NCBI RefSeq assembly: GCF_009917385.1
Contig: NZ_QWLJ01000026.1
Location: forward strand, 1 to 60,894
Reading direction: 5' to 3'
Source: Roseburia sp. 1XD42-34
Lineage (GTDB): Bacteria; Bacillota; Bacilli; Bacillales; Amphibacillaceae
Length of the DNA: 60,894 nt
The notes beneath the pieces were generated by a model that worked only from the letters and a program-made list of their open reading frames with translations, had not been told where the DNA came from and made no database searches. Below, one piece after another: positions 8,367 through 17,639 of this stretch; position 1 is the first letter of the stretch; each line of letters begins with the position of its first letter. The position numbers were made by a program, and so were the translations under genes.

Positions 8367-9557
8367 ATGAATAACTTAATTGAATTAAGTAGTATGTTTT
8401 TATATGCTGCATTTTTACTTTACTTAGTTGCAACTTTATTTTTTTCGTTTACAATTGGAAGTAGAAGAAAATCTGATGGAAAAGCTGCTAAAATAGGAAT
8501 TACGTTAACTATCCTTGGTTTTATTACTCAATTAGGATACTTTTTTACTAGATGGATGGGGAGCGGTCATGCCCCTGTTAGTAATATGTTTGAATATATG
8601 GCTTTCCTTGGAATGGCAACGGTGCTAGGATTTATTATCTTGTATTTTATTTATAAGGTGACGATATTAGGCCTTTTTGCATTACCGATTGCCTTAATTA
8701 TTATTGCGTATGCCAGTATGTTTCCAACGGAGGTAGCTCCTTTAGTTCCATCACTGCAGAGTCACTGGTTATACATCCATGTTACTACCGTATCATTATC
8801 ACAAGGAATTTTAACTATTAGCTTTGTGGCAGGATTAATTTATTTGATTCGTCAAATTGATCAAACAAAAACGACCAAACGAACTACTTGGTTGGAGATC
8901 ACATTGTATGCATTAATTCTCTTTGTCGGATTTATTTTGGCAACAACACTATTTAATGTGATGAATTATCAAGCCGTGTTTGAGTATCCTAATAATACCG
9001 GAAATGGAACCGTAGAAACAAAATATCATATGCCGCCAATTGCTGCACCAACGGACGGTACGTTATTAACAGATGATGTTATGCAACCATGGTTTGAAAT
9101 ACCTGAATGGATGCATGGTACAGATGCAGGGCGAAAATTTAATACATTACTATGGTCGATCATTTTTGGAACAGGTCTTTATCTTCTATTAAGACTAGTA
9201 TTTCGAAAAAGACTTGGTGCTACGATTCAACCATTGCTTCAGAAAACAAGGCCAGATTTGCTGGATGAAATTATGTATCGCTCTGTAGCGATCGGTTTTC
9301 CTTTATTTACGTTAGGTGGGCTCATTTTTGCCTCTATTTGGGCAGAAGAAGCTTGGGGAAGATTTTGGGGCTGGGACCCGAAAGAAGTATGGGCTTTGAT
9401 TACATGGTTTTTCTATGCAGCCTTTTTGCATTTACGCCTTTCGAGAGGGTGGCACGGAGAAAAATCTGCTTGGCTTGCTACAATCGGTTTTGCGATAATC
9501 ATGTTTAATTTAATTGTGGTAAACCTTGTATTGGCAGGTTTACACTCATATGCTTAG
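8367..9557 (+). CDS. resC: Cytochrome c biogenesis protein ResC (CcsA family)
   Basis: A 396-residue multi-pass membrane protein that carries heme across the membrane for attachment by the ResBC complex. The tryptophan-rich heme motif is clear: WGRFWGWDPKEVWALITW near residue 330, with conserved flanking histidines such as HLRLSRGWHG. Start ATG 8367 is preceded by AGGAGGGG at a good distance; the frame is open further upstream without one. It is separated from resD by 390 bases with a B element and a promoter-like sequence. Confidence 0.93.
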   Translation: MNNLIELSSMFLYAAFLLYLVATLFFSFTIGSRRKSDGKAAKIGITLTILGFITQLGYFFTRWMGSGHAPVSNMFEYMAFLGMATVLGFIILYFIYKVTILGLFALPIALIIIAYASMFPTEVAPLVPSLQSHWLYIHVTTVSLSQGILTISFVAGLIYLIRQIDQTKTTKRTTWLEITLYALILFVGFILATTLFNVMNYQAVFEYPNNTGNGTVETKYHMPPIAAPTDGTLLTDDVMQPWFEIPEWMHGTDAGRKFNTLLWSIIFGTGLYLLLRLVFRKRLGATIQPLLQKTRPDLLDEIMYRSVAIGFPLFTLGGLIFASIWAEEAWGRFWGWDPKEVWALITWFFYAAFLHLRLSRGWHGEKSAWLATIGFAIIMFNLIVVNLVLAGLHSYA

Positions 9558-9612
9558 TCTTTGGAAAATCGCAAGGCATCATTATTGTTTATAGTGGTGT
9601 CTTTTATTTTAT

Positions 9613-9794
9613 CCCGTATACAAAGGTGCTATAAGCCCCCCGCTTCAAGAGTTGGATAATCTTTACAGCAGCAAGTCTAAGTGGGAAATGCCAGCACCTA
9701 AATGCCTTATTTCGTATGTGGCCTTTAGGTCATATCATTACGTTACGAATATCCGAGGGGAATGAATGCCCCACTAATTGAAAATTCAATTTAT
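9613..9794 (+). mobile_element. Repeat family B, copy B3, between resC and resD
   Basis: A 182-bp element with TTTAT directly before it (9608-9612) and at its right end (9790-9794). It shows AGGTGCT pairing with AGCACCT, the CCTAAATGCC...GGCCTTTAGG hairpin and the CTTTAGGTCATA signature. It has the same length as B1, so this is probably the intact form. It fills most of the gap between the cytochrome maturation genes and their regulator. Confidence 0.8.
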
Positions 9795-9882
9795 GCGGGT
9801 AAAAGAAAGTTTTTTAACGGAGTGTGACGTCTATGCTAGACAAATCGTAAATGGTCTATCCTTTCAATATCCAAGTTTTCTT

Positions 9883-9911
9883 TATACATTTTATACAACT
9901 TAGTTTATACT
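9883..9911 (+). promoter_or_regulatory. Candidate sigma-A promoter for resDE
   Basis: TATACA (9883-9888), a 17-base spacer, then TATACT (9906-9911), about 37 bases before resD. The -35 matches four of six consensus positions. Confidence 0.5.
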
Positions 9912-9947
9912 CTTAATAGGCAGGATAGGTTACAAGGGGGAACGAAT

Positions 9948-10664
9948 ATGGACAAAGAGTCAAAAGTATTAGTAGTGGACGATGAAGAAAGAATTCGCAG
10001 ACTAATACGTATGTATATGGAACGAGATGGTTTTCTCGTTGAAGAAGCTGAAAATGGAAGAGAAGCATTAACACTTGCTTTGGAAAATCACTACGATGTG
10101 ATTCTACTGGACATCATGATGCCGGAGATGGACGGTGTGGAGGTATGCCAAGAACTACGAAAAGAAAAAGATACGCCAGTTATTATGCTAACAGCGAAAG
10201 GCGAAGAAGCTAACCGTGTACAAGGCTTTGAAATCGGAGCCGATGATTATATTGTGAAGCCTTTTAGCCCTCGAGAGGTTGTTTTGCGTGTAAAGGCTTT
10301 ACTTCGTCGCGTATCCAGTGCTACATTTCAGGAAACAGATACGACGGCGAAAAATGTGTTGGTTTTTCCTCACTTAACCATTGATCATGACGCACATCGT
10401 GTAACTGCTGATGGGGCAGAAGTGAGCTTAACACCAAAAGAATATGAGTTATTATGCTTTTTAGCTAAGTCTCCGGATAAAGTTTTTAATCGTGAGCATT
10501 TATTAAAAGAAGTATGGCAATACGAATTTTTTGGAGATTTACGGACAGTTGACACCCATGTTAAAAGACTTCGTGAAAAATTGAACCAAGTATCTCAGGA
10601 AGCAGCACAAATGATTGTGACAGTATGGGGTGTTGGTTATAAGTTTGAGGTGGATGAAGACTGA
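9948..10664 (+). CDS. resD: Two-component response regulator ResD
   Basis: An OmpR-type regulator that in B. subtilis activates genes for respiration, heme and cytochrome synthesis, especially when oxygen is limiting. Of 238 residues, the receiver domain takes the first 120 (DDE near 12-14, phosphoacceptor D55 in LLDIMMPEMDG, K near 105). The winged-helix DNA-binding domain follows (LTPKEYELLCFLA; RTVDTHVKRLREKL). ATG 9948 has AAGGGGGAACG upstream. It overlaps resE by one base. Likely targets here include resABC and qcrABC. Confidence 0.94.
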   Translation: MDKESKVLVVDDEERIRRLIRMYMERDGFLVEEAENGREALTLALENHYDVILLDIMMPEMDGVEVCQELRKEKDTPVIMLTAKGEEANRVQGFEIGADDYIVKPFSPREVVLRVKALLRRVSSATFQETDTTAKNVLVFPHLTIDHDAHRVTADGAEVSLTPKEYELLCFLAKSPDKVFNREHLLKEVWQYEFFGDLRTVDTHVKRLREKLNQVSQEAAQMIVTVWGVGYKFEVDED

Positions 10665-12445
10665 TGTTTTGGCGAAGTGTAGTAGGTAAACTAGCAATAA
10701 CCATTCTATTGCTAGTTTCTTTCGTATTATTTATTTTAACTATTTTGCTTTTACAGTTTTTTGAAGATTTCCATATTCAGGAAGCAGAGCAAGATATGTT
10801 ACAAACTGCTGAAAAAGTATCGATGCTCGTTAATACACATGCTGATGCACATGACGAAAAAAAACTAATCGAAGAAACAACGGAGAGCGTAAAAGATCCA
10901 TCTAGTCGAGTAGCGATTGTTTCTGGCAATGGCGACGTATGGGTTTCTGACAGTGAAGATGAGCAATTATCTAAGTTGAAAATAGATTGGTTGGAGCAAG
11001 AGGGGCTTTCATCTGTGCTCACTAATAATGTTCAAGTTCAAAAACAAATGAGGTTACCAGACAGTGAACGAGAAGCGATGATTGTTGGAGTGCCAATGAA
11101 GCACCAAGATGGAGCTATTTATGTCTACCAATCATTAAATGTTATTGATAAAACGAAAGCAGAAACAACTAAAATTATTTTTCTAGCAGCTGGAATTGCG
11201 ATTGTGTTAACAACTATTTTTGCTTTTTTCTTGTCCACGAGGATTACCTCTCCGCTTATTAAAATGAGAGAGGCTGCTTTCGATTTGGCCAGAGGTGAAT
11301 TTAACACAAAAGTTCCTATTTTAACGCATGATGAAATAGGAGAGTTAGCGCTAGCCTTTAATCGTATGGGCAGACAGTTAAAGTTCCATTTAAATGCACT
11401 AAGGCAAGAAAAGGAACAGCTATCCAGTATTGTCAGTTCTATGGCGGATGGGGTTATTACATTAAACCGTTCAGGTGATATGATTGTAACGAATGCTCCA
11501 GCAGATCGCTTTATTGAAGACTGGTATTATGAAAATAATCTTCCTTATCGTGCAGAGGAAAGACAATTGCCATATGAATTAAAAACAATTTTACAAGAAG
11601 TCATCGATGGGGAAACAGAAGCCATGCACGAACTTAGTTTACAAGGAAGAAATTGGGTTATGGTTATGACTCCTTTATACGACCAATCCTACGTTCGAGG
11701 TGCTGTCGCTGTAATAAGAGATATGACCGAAGAAAGACGAATGGACAAGTTACGGGAAGATTTTATTGCCAATGTTTCTCATGAGTTGCGCACGCCGATT
11801 TCCATGCTTCAAGGTTATAGTGAAGCAATTGTCGATGATATTGCAGAATCAAAAGCAGAAAAAAATGAATTAGCACAAATCATTCATGACGAATCACTGC
11901 GAATGGGTCGATTAGTTAATGAACTGTTGGACTTAGCACGGATGGAAGCTGGTCATATTCATTTGCGTAGAGAACAAGTCAAGGTTGGACCTTATGTGGA
12001 AAGAATTCATAAGAAATTTCAAGGGCTTGTCAACGATAATAATATCTCTTTACATCTAGATAAAACCATTTTAGAACCTACAGCGAGATTCGACCCAGAC
12101 CGCATCGAGCAAGTCTTTACGAATTTGATCGATAATGCGATTCGACACACGAGTAAAGATGGTTATGTAAATATTAAAGTAACGAATGATAACGAAGCAT
12201 TTTATGTAGAAATTCAAGATAGCGGAAGTGGTATTCCAGAAGAAGACCTACCATTTGTATTTGAGCGTTTTTATAAAGCTGATAAATCAAGAACGAGAGA
12301 TAAGCAGAAAAAAGGGACTGGTTTGGGTTTGGCTATCGCCAAGAATATTATTGATGCCCACCAAGGGACGATCAATGTCAATAGTAAGCTCAATCAGGGG
12401 ACAGCCTTTTACTTTCGCATACCGAAACAATGGGAAGAAAAGTAG
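10664..12445 (+). CDS. resE: Sensor histidine kinase ResE
   Basis: The membrane kinase partner of ResD, 593 residues. Two membrane segments (about 8-30 and 168-190) enclose an extracellular region of about 135 residues. A HAMP linker follows, then a PAS-like domain (about 255-355), a HisKA domain with phosphoacceptor H373 in NVSHELRTP, and a HATPase domain with N, G1 (DSGSGIPEEDL) and G2 (KGTGLGLAIAKNI) boxes. The start ATG shares its A with the resD stop codon, so the pair is co-translated. The sigX-rsiX genes found nearby in B. subtilis are absent. Confidence 0.94.
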   Translation: MFWRSVVGKLAITILLLVSFVLFILTILLLQFFEDFHIQEAEQDMLQTAEKVSMLVNTHADAHDEKKLIEETTESVKDPSSRVAIVSGNGDVWVSDSEDEQLSKLKIDWLEQEGLSSVLTNNVQVQKQMRLPDSEREAMIVGVPMKHQDGAIYVYQSLNVIDKTKAETTKIIFLAAGIAIVLTTIFAFFLSTRITSPLIKMREAAFDLARGEFNTKVPILTHDEIGELALAFNRMGRQLKFHLNALRQEKEQLSSIVSSMADGVITLNRSGDMIVTNAPADRFIEDWYYENNLPYRAEERQLPYELKTILQEVIDGETEAMHELSLQGRNWVMVMTPLYDQSYVRGAVAVIRDMTEERRMDKLREDFIANVSHELRTPISMLQGYSEAIVDDIAESKAEKNELAQIIHDESLRMGRLVNELLDLARMEAGHIHLRREQVKVGPYVERIHKKFQGLVNDNNISLHLDKTILEPTARFDPDRIEQVFTNLIDNAIRHTSKDGYVNIKVTNDNEAFYVEIQDSGSGIPEEDLPFVFERFYKADKSRTRDKQKKGTGLGLAIAKNIIDAHQGTINVNSKLNQGTAFYFRIPKQWEEK

Positions 12446-12479
12446 GAGGCAATTGTAATTTAATCTTTAGTTTTTTCAA

Positions 12480-12746
12480 TAAGTTAAGAAAGTATAAAAT
12501 TAGTGGGTGATGTATAACAAAATAACCGAATAAGCCACTTCCGGCTTATGATCCCAGCAACGATGCGACTTCACGAATCGCCCTCCGATAAGTCATCATT
12601 GGTTGTAGCTAAGAGGAAGGCCGACTACATACGGGATTGCCACTCAGGCGTCGGCATCCCCCTGTTTTTAGTGGCATGATTTCTAAAACTTTAGTTGCTT
12701 CGTTCCATTCGCTACGTTGCTAACCGGGCGTCCCGATCCTTTGTTC
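12480..12746 (+). repeat. Repeat family A, copy A4 (mosaic)
   Basis: A full-length A copy following a T6 run downstream of resE. Its left part reads CAACGATGCGACTT (one subtype) but continues CACGAATCGCCCTCCGATAA (mostly the other), so it looks like a mosaic. It ends GGGCGTCCCGATCCTTTGTTC, where the terminal hairpin is weak. Confidence 0.8.
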
Positions 12747-12933
12747 ATATTTGAGAACAGCAGGGATCGTAAAATCCCCCCTTAAATGTGTTTTGTTTTT
12801 ATGATATGATAAAGTGAAATCGCTTGAGGGAATTTTCAACTTACTCAGATACTATTTAAGGCATTTGAAGTATTACAGGATATTACCCAAGAGATAGAAA
12901 ACGTAATAAATGAAATCAGAAAGGATGGATAAT

Positions 12934-13368
12934 ATGAAACAATGGTTATTTCGCTTCGGGGCATTTTTCATTGCCATTGCGCTATTAACAGGCTGCGGAA
13001 ACGATGAGGCTGGCAATCCGGATACAAAAACCAATCAATCTTCTGAAAAGCGAGAAGTACAAAAAGAACAAGCCGAAGAAACAGTATTGATCACAATATC
13101 GAAGGACGATGGTGCCGAATATTTACATGAAAAGGAAATCCCAATTGAAGAAGGCGCTATTTTAATGAATGTAATGGAAGAAAATTTTTACATTGAAACA
13201 GAACAAAATGGGGAATTTATTACTTCTATCGAACGCTTATCTGCAAAAGATGGAGAGAAAAAAGGCTGGATTTATACGGTGAATGGCGAGATGCCAAATG
13301 TTGGTGCTGCCGAATATAAATTAAAGCCGGGTGACAAAGTAGTTTTTGATTTCCAGGCTTGGGAATGA
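12934..13368 (+). CDS. DUF4430-domain lipoprotein, probably linked to an ECF transporter
   Basis: A 144-residue secreted lipoprotein. The signal peptide ends in the lipobox LLTGC-G, and a charged low-complexity linker leads into a DUF4430 (transcobalamin C-terminal-like) domain with KKGWIYTVNGE and KPGDKVVFDFQAW. ATG 12934 is preceded by AGAAAGGATGG; an in-frame ATG at 12910 has none. The next gene, nine bases on, encodes an S-component-like membrane protein, so this may be a substrate-binding partner. Vitamin B12 or a related ligand is a guess from the fold. No cobalamin riboswitch box was seen upstream. Confidence 0.75.
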   Translation: MKQWLFRFGAFFIAIALLTGCGNDEAGNPDTKTNQSSEKREVQKEQAEETVLITISKDDGAEYLHEKEIPIEEGAILMNVMEENFYIETEQNGEFITSIERLSAKDGEKKGWIYTVNGEMPNVGAAEYKLKPGDKVVFDFQAWE

Positions 13369-13376
13369 CATTGTGA

Positions 13377-13892
13377 ATGCATACGTATAAACTGACACTA
13401 ATTGCGATACTAGCTACACTTGCCGTTATAGGAAGATATTGGTTTGCATTTCTTCCTAATGTGCAGCCAGTTACAGCAATCATCATTATTGCTGGTGTGA
13501 TATTAGGTCCAGTTAGTGCATTATTATTAACGGTAATTGTCGTTCTTGTTTCTAATTTGTTGCTTGGAATGGGGATTTGGACTATATGGCAGATGATTTC
13601 ATGGGGAGCCATTGGAGTAATTAGTGGTTGGATAGGGAAATTCTTTCCACGTACGCCATTTCTGTTTTTGGTTATATTTTCTATTTTTACGGGTTATTTT
13701 TATGGGTTTATCATTTCATTAACGACTTACCAAATAACCGGTTCCTTTTGGCCTTATTACTTAAGCGGTTTACCATTTGATACGTATCATGCGACCGGTA
13801 ATGCAGTGTTTATGCTTATGTTTTACCCGCTAATTACATATTTAATAAAGAAATATGCTTCATACCGTTTTCCTATTAATAATAACGACTGA
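13377..13892 (+). CDS. ECF-type transporter S component
   Basis: A 171-residue protein with five or six membrane segments, resembling the substrate-binding (S) components of energy-coupling factor vitamin transporters. The aromatic-rich middle and the late HATGNAVFMLMFYPLITYLI segment are seen in several S-component families. The energising EcfA/EcfT module is not nearby, as usual for group II systems. The ATG is nine bases after the lipoprotein stop with no strong ribosome binding site, suggesting translational coupling. B. subtilis has the riboflavin carrier ribU (ypaA) in the corresponding place, but no FMN riboswitch is visible here, so I do not assign riboflavin. Confidence 0.7.
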   Translation: MHTYKLTLIAILATLAVIGRYWFAFLPNVQPVTAIIIIAGVILGPVSALLLTVIVVLVSNLLLGMGIWTIWQMISWGAIGVISGWIGKFFPRTPFLFLVIFSIFTGYFYGFIISLTTYQITGSFWPYYLSGLPFDTYHATGNAVFMLMFYPLITYLIKKYASYRFPINNND

Positions 13893-13901
13893 TAAACTTA
13901 C

Positions 13902-13942
13902 AGCTTGCAGAGATTCCTAGCGATTTTCTACAAGCTTTTTTT
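13902..13942 (+). terminator. Intrinsic terminator after the ECF S component
   Basis: AGCTTG/CAAGCT outer stem with additional inner pairing (AGA/TCT) and a run of seven or more T. Confidence 0.75.
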
Positions 13943-14460
13943 GTTAGCTACAGCCCATTAAGGTCATTCAGCAAGGAATATGCTGCATTGAAGCGAGCAA
14001 CATTTAAGTAAAGCTAGCCAATTAACTAAATAGCTTGTTTGCATCTATGTAAAAAGCTCCAAAGATTTTGCAATTATGTTTCACTGATGGTCAATTAAAC
14101 ACGTGAAAAATACACTACTTCAATCAATACGTTTTTCCGAACTAGTGCAATGGAGAAATACATTCCAAGTGATTTTATTTCTAGAATTGATTTTTAATGG
14201 CAACTAAAAGTTATGAATACCAGGCTGTACGCATCCAAAATACAGGAGTGGAGGAGATAGGGCGGTATGATTTTAGCAAATCCGCTGGTTGTGTCAAAGG
14301 GCTGTCAAACCTGTAGCAGTCGAATAAATTAATCTTTTGTTTGAACTCTAACTTTTAAATAAAGCCTCTAAGGAATTCTGAGGAAATTATTTATCGTTTT
14401 AGGTCAAATCAGCTTTTAATATACCTTTAATCCTGTTTCTAGATGCATTTAGCATGGAGT
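13943..14460. other. Gene-less stretch
   Basis: AT-rich sequence between two convergent units with stops in all frames at short intervals. I see no repeat of families A or B, no RNA gene and no convincing small gene. A clear terminator for the minus-strand ferredoxin gene was not found. Confidence 0.5.
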
Positions 14461-14706
14461 TTATTTAACATTCTTTGACTGATGAAACGGGAGTTTGGAA
14501 ATTTGGACAGAACCGGTTGGACATTCTTCATAAGCAGCTAGCATTGCATCGACGGATGCATCTTTAATGGGTGTAATGCCTTGATTATGATCTTTAACAA
14601 AAAAAGCAATACATTCATCGTCATAATCATATAGGTCCGGGGCTGCAATACCACAAGCTCCACAAGCAATACATGTCTCTCTATCAATTTTTGTATAATA
14701 ACACAT
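14461..14706 (-). CDS. fer: 4Fe-4S ferredoxin
   Basis: An 81-residue monocluster ferredoxin, a low-potential cytoplasmic electron carrier. Cluster ligands C12, C15 and C18 (CIACGACG) and C62 (ECPTG) fit the Bacillus type that binds one 4Fe-4S cluster. Two further cysteines, C2 and C32, are outside the classical ligand set. The minus-strand ribosome binding site is AAAGGAG eight bases before ATG. It lies next to ypbB-recQ in opposite orientation, as in B. subtilis. Confidence 0.93.
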   Translation of the reverse strand: MCYYTKIDRETCIACGACGIAAPDLYDYDDECIAFFVKDHNQGITPIKDASVDAMLAAYEECPTGSVQISKLPFHQSKNVK

Positions 14707-15022
14707 TTACAGAACTCCTTTGTAGTATGCGGCTGTAGTTATTTCATCAAGCAATGTGCGGATATCAGTCGATTTAGTAACGTATCTACTGACAGTTGTA
14801 CATCTTTTAGTTTATACTTGAGAAAATGAAAATTCAATGCTGTAATAGTTGGTAAATGCTATAATATAGTAAACTTTATTTTTATAGAGGTTTTTGGCAT
14901 GCCTGTTGGAAACAATATTTCCTGAGAGATTTTTCGTATATGCTACGAATCGCGAAGTAAAACGCTTCGATATTTTTTAATAGGCAGACAGTATGATTTG
15001 CAGTGAATGGGGATGAGAGGGA

Positions 15023-16087
15023 TTGATTTTAGAAGGAGTTATCTTAAGCTGTATTCATAGGTTACAAGGCGAAAGGTCGATTTCAGCTACCTATCATGTT
15101 ATATCAGGTAGGAAATCGATTCAAACGGTACAGGATATCCATATGTATAACTTAAAACAATTTTATTCTATTTGTCCCAAGCTTTCAAAACCTTATTTTC
15201 ATCAAGTAAGTAATGCCTTAAAAAAAGACCAATTGATCCAAGTAGCAGATTCTAAAGAAGAATCTTACCTGATAACACCTGATGGCATGAAGTGGTTAGA
15301 CGACTACAAGACAGAATTACCTCTTTCCTATTTCTTTGGTTTACAATATGGGAATAGCAGTATTGTGTTTTGGGAGCGATTAAAATTACTTATCCAAACA
15401 GTTACAAATGTACATAGGAATAAATTCCAATTCATTCCCGTAGTTGAAAATCAAGCAATCGAAAATTGGGTAAAGAAAGCTTACCAGCGAATAAAAAGGG
15501 ATACCTCCGATTTTTTAATTCAATTGCATGCTGAATTACAACGATTATTACAAACGTTTCCTGCTCTAATGGCAGAAATTTTTGTCGATCGCTTAACAAG
15601 CTATGACAATTATGGGAATAGTATCCATCAATTGGCAAATAGTTATTTTCTTTCAATGATTGATGTTGAGCTAACGATAACGGCTTGCTTGCACAGCATG
15701 ATCGATATAATAAATCATAATAAGCATACCTACCCGATTTTAAATGCAATAATACCAGAAGCCGAAATCCCCTATGTAACTGCATCTGCATTAACAACGT
15801 ACCAATTGTTGCGTGACGGCTTTACTATAGAAGCAATTGCTGACTATAGAAAGCTAAGAATGAATACAATTTACGACCATTTGGTTGAAATTGCATTGTA
15901 TGATTCACAATTTCCAATTGATGCATATGTGCCCCGGTCAGATCAAAAGATTATTATCCATGCTTTTAACGAAGTGAATACTTATAAGCTCAAGCTAATA
16001 AAAGAAATAGTACCAGAGCATATTTCCTATTTTCATATTCGCCTAGTTTTAACGATGTTAACAAATACGCAGAAAGTAGGCGGTTAA
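15023..16087 (+). CDS. ypbB: YpbB-like protein with C-terminal HTH_40 domain
   Basis: A 354-residue protein of unknown function always found beside recQ in this group. The C-terminal third carries a helix-turn-helix of the HTH_40 type (LLRDGFTIEAIADYRKLRMN, about 265-285), a domain also seen at the ends of some RecQ/WRN helicases. This suggests the two proteins act together on DNA. The TTG start gives an N-terminus aligning with known YpbB proteins; GGGGATGAGAGG lies upstream though spacing is uncertain. It ends one base before recQ. Confidence 0.8.
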   Translation: MILEGVILSCIHRLQGERSISATYHVISGRKSIQTVQDIHMYNLKQFYSICPKLSKPYFHQVSNALKKDQLIQVADSKEESYLITPDGMKWLDDYKTELPLSYFFGLQYGNSSIVFWERLKLLIQTVTNVHRNKFQFIPVVENQAIENWVKKAYQRIKRDTSDFLIQLHAELQRLLQTFPALMAEIFVDRLTSYDNYGNSIHQLANSYFLSMIDVELTITACLHSMIDIINHNKHTYPILNAIIPEAEIPYVTASALTTYQLLRDGFTIEAIADYRKLRMNTIYDHLVEIALYDSQFPIDAYVPRSDQKIIIHAFNEVNTYKLKLIKEIVPEHISYFHIRLVLTMLTNTQKVGG

Positions 16088-16088
16088 T

Positions 16089-17639
16089 ATGCAACAACAT
16101 GTTGACTATTTAAAACAGAAATTAACTGATTACTTTGGTTATGACTCTTTTCGTCAAGGGCAACTAGAAATCATTGATGATATTTTAACAGGGAAAAATG
16201 TCTTAGGTGTACTGCCAACTGGATCTGGGAAGTCTGTGTGCTATCAATTACCAGCGATGTTACTAGATGGAATAACCATTGTTGTATCACCGCTTATTTC
16301 TTTAATGATAGATCAAGTGAAGCAATTAAAAGCAAAGCGTTGGAAGCGAGTAGCAGCAATTAACAGTTTTATGGATCGAAAAGAACGGGAACAGGTGCTG
16401 CAATCGTTACATACATATCAATTAATATATGTTTCTCCTGAATTAATGCAACAGGAAATGTTTCAAATTAGGCTGAAAACACTGCATGTACGCTTATTTG
16501 TTATTGATGAAGCGCACTGTATTTCTCAATGGGGTCATGAATTCAGACCTGACTATATGCGTCTAAAGCAAATTATTGCCCATTGTAATTATCCGCCAAT
16601 ATTAGCTCTTAGTGCCACAGCGACCCCTAAAGTACAAACGGATATTATTGATTCATTAGGAGGATTACCGTTTACAAAACATATTTATCCAATTGATCGG
16701 ACAAATATGGCGTTTTGTATTCAAAAAGTAGAAGTAGAACAAGAAAAAGTAACCATCTTAACGGAGATTTTACAAAAATATCGTGTTCCATCATTAATTT
16801 ATTTTTCCAGTCGTCAAAAGGCGGAGGAAGTTGCTGTAACTTTAGCTAGTAAACTGAATCGGCGGATTGCAGTGTATCATGGTGGCATGGAGCAGCATGA
16901 TCGCATTTCCATTCAGCAGCAATTTATGAGCGATCAAATAGATGTTGTTTGTTGTACAAGTGCTTTCGGTATGGGAATCAACAAACCAGATATTCGATTG
17001 ATTATTCATTATCATTTAACCACGCAAATGGAAAGTTATATTCAGGAAGTTGGCAGAGCCGGGAGGGATGGAGCAGCAAGCGTCAGTCTTTTGCTATACT
17101 GTAATAAAGATATACAATTGCCAAAATTTATAATTAGTCGTGAACTTCCAGAAAAACATGAACTAGTTACGATATTCCAGCAGCTGAAGTTATGGTATGA
17201 CCAAAAGAAACGTTTGCCTTTACAAGAAGAGGAAATGACCCAGCAGTTAAACATTTCTGAGATTCAATGGCGCTTTATCCGGTATCATTTAGAAAAGCAT
17301 GGTATCATCAAGCAAAATCAGATTTATTATCATTCTAAGAAGTGGAAAAAAGTGTATCAGCAGATTGATTCTTATGTTGTAAAAAGAAACAAAATCAAAG
17401 AGGCTAAATTGACTCATGTGCTAAACTGGGTCCATCAAACAGATTGTTTAAGGAAACATTTATATAAAGAGTTTCAGCTTTCGTATCATCCTGCTACATT
17501 TCAATGCTGCAGTAACTGTGGATTTTCATGGGAAAACTGGAATCCACCGCAAAAACAAACGCCAGATAGTATGAACTATTCTTGGCAGGAAAAGCTAAAA
17601 CAGAAATTACTTATTGGGGCTATTTATGAAACAGAGTGA
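16089..17639 (+). CDS. recQ: RecQ-family ATP-dependent DNA helicase (short form)
   Basis: A 516-residue 3'-5' DNA helicase for recombination and repair. Motif I is TGSGKS (44-49), motif II is the DEAH box in VIDEAHCISQWGHEFRP, motif III is SATATP and motif VI is QEVGRAGRDG. A zinc-binding region is suggested by CLRKHLYKEF and CCSNCGF near the end. No HRDC domain is present, so it corresponds to the shorter of the two Bacillus RecQ proteins (RecS). It overlaps the next gene by 14 bases. Confidence 0.92.
   Translation: MQQHVDYLKQKLTDYFGYDSFRQGQLEIIDDILTGKNVLGVLPTGSGKSVCYQLPAMLLDGITIVVSPLISLMIDQVKQLKAKRWKRVAAINSFMDRKEREQVLQSLHTYQLIYVSPELMQQEMFQIRLKTLHVRLFVIDEAHCISQWGHEFRPDYMRLKQIIAHCNYPPILALSATATPKVQTDIIDSLGGLPFTKHIYPIDRTNMAFCIQKVEVEQEKVTILTEILQKYRVPSLIYFSSRQKAEEVAVTLASKLNRRIAVYHGGMEQHDRISIQQQFMSDQIDVVCCTSAFGMGINKPDIRLIIHYHLTTQMESYIQEVGRAGRDGAASVSLLLYCNKDIQLPKFIISRELPEKHELVTIFQQLKLWYDQKKRLPLQEEEMTQQLNISEIQWRFIRYHLEKHGIIKQNQIYYHSKKWKKVYQQIDSYVVKRNKIKEAKLTHVLNWVHQTDCLRKHLYKEFQLSYHPATFQCCSNCGFSWENWNPPQKQTPDSMNYSWQEKLKQKLLIGAIYETE

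Noticed and set aside
12747..12933. Cobalamin or FMN riboswitch upstream of the DUF4430/ECF pair
   Set aside because: None of the conserved riboswitch core boxes could be found in the leader.
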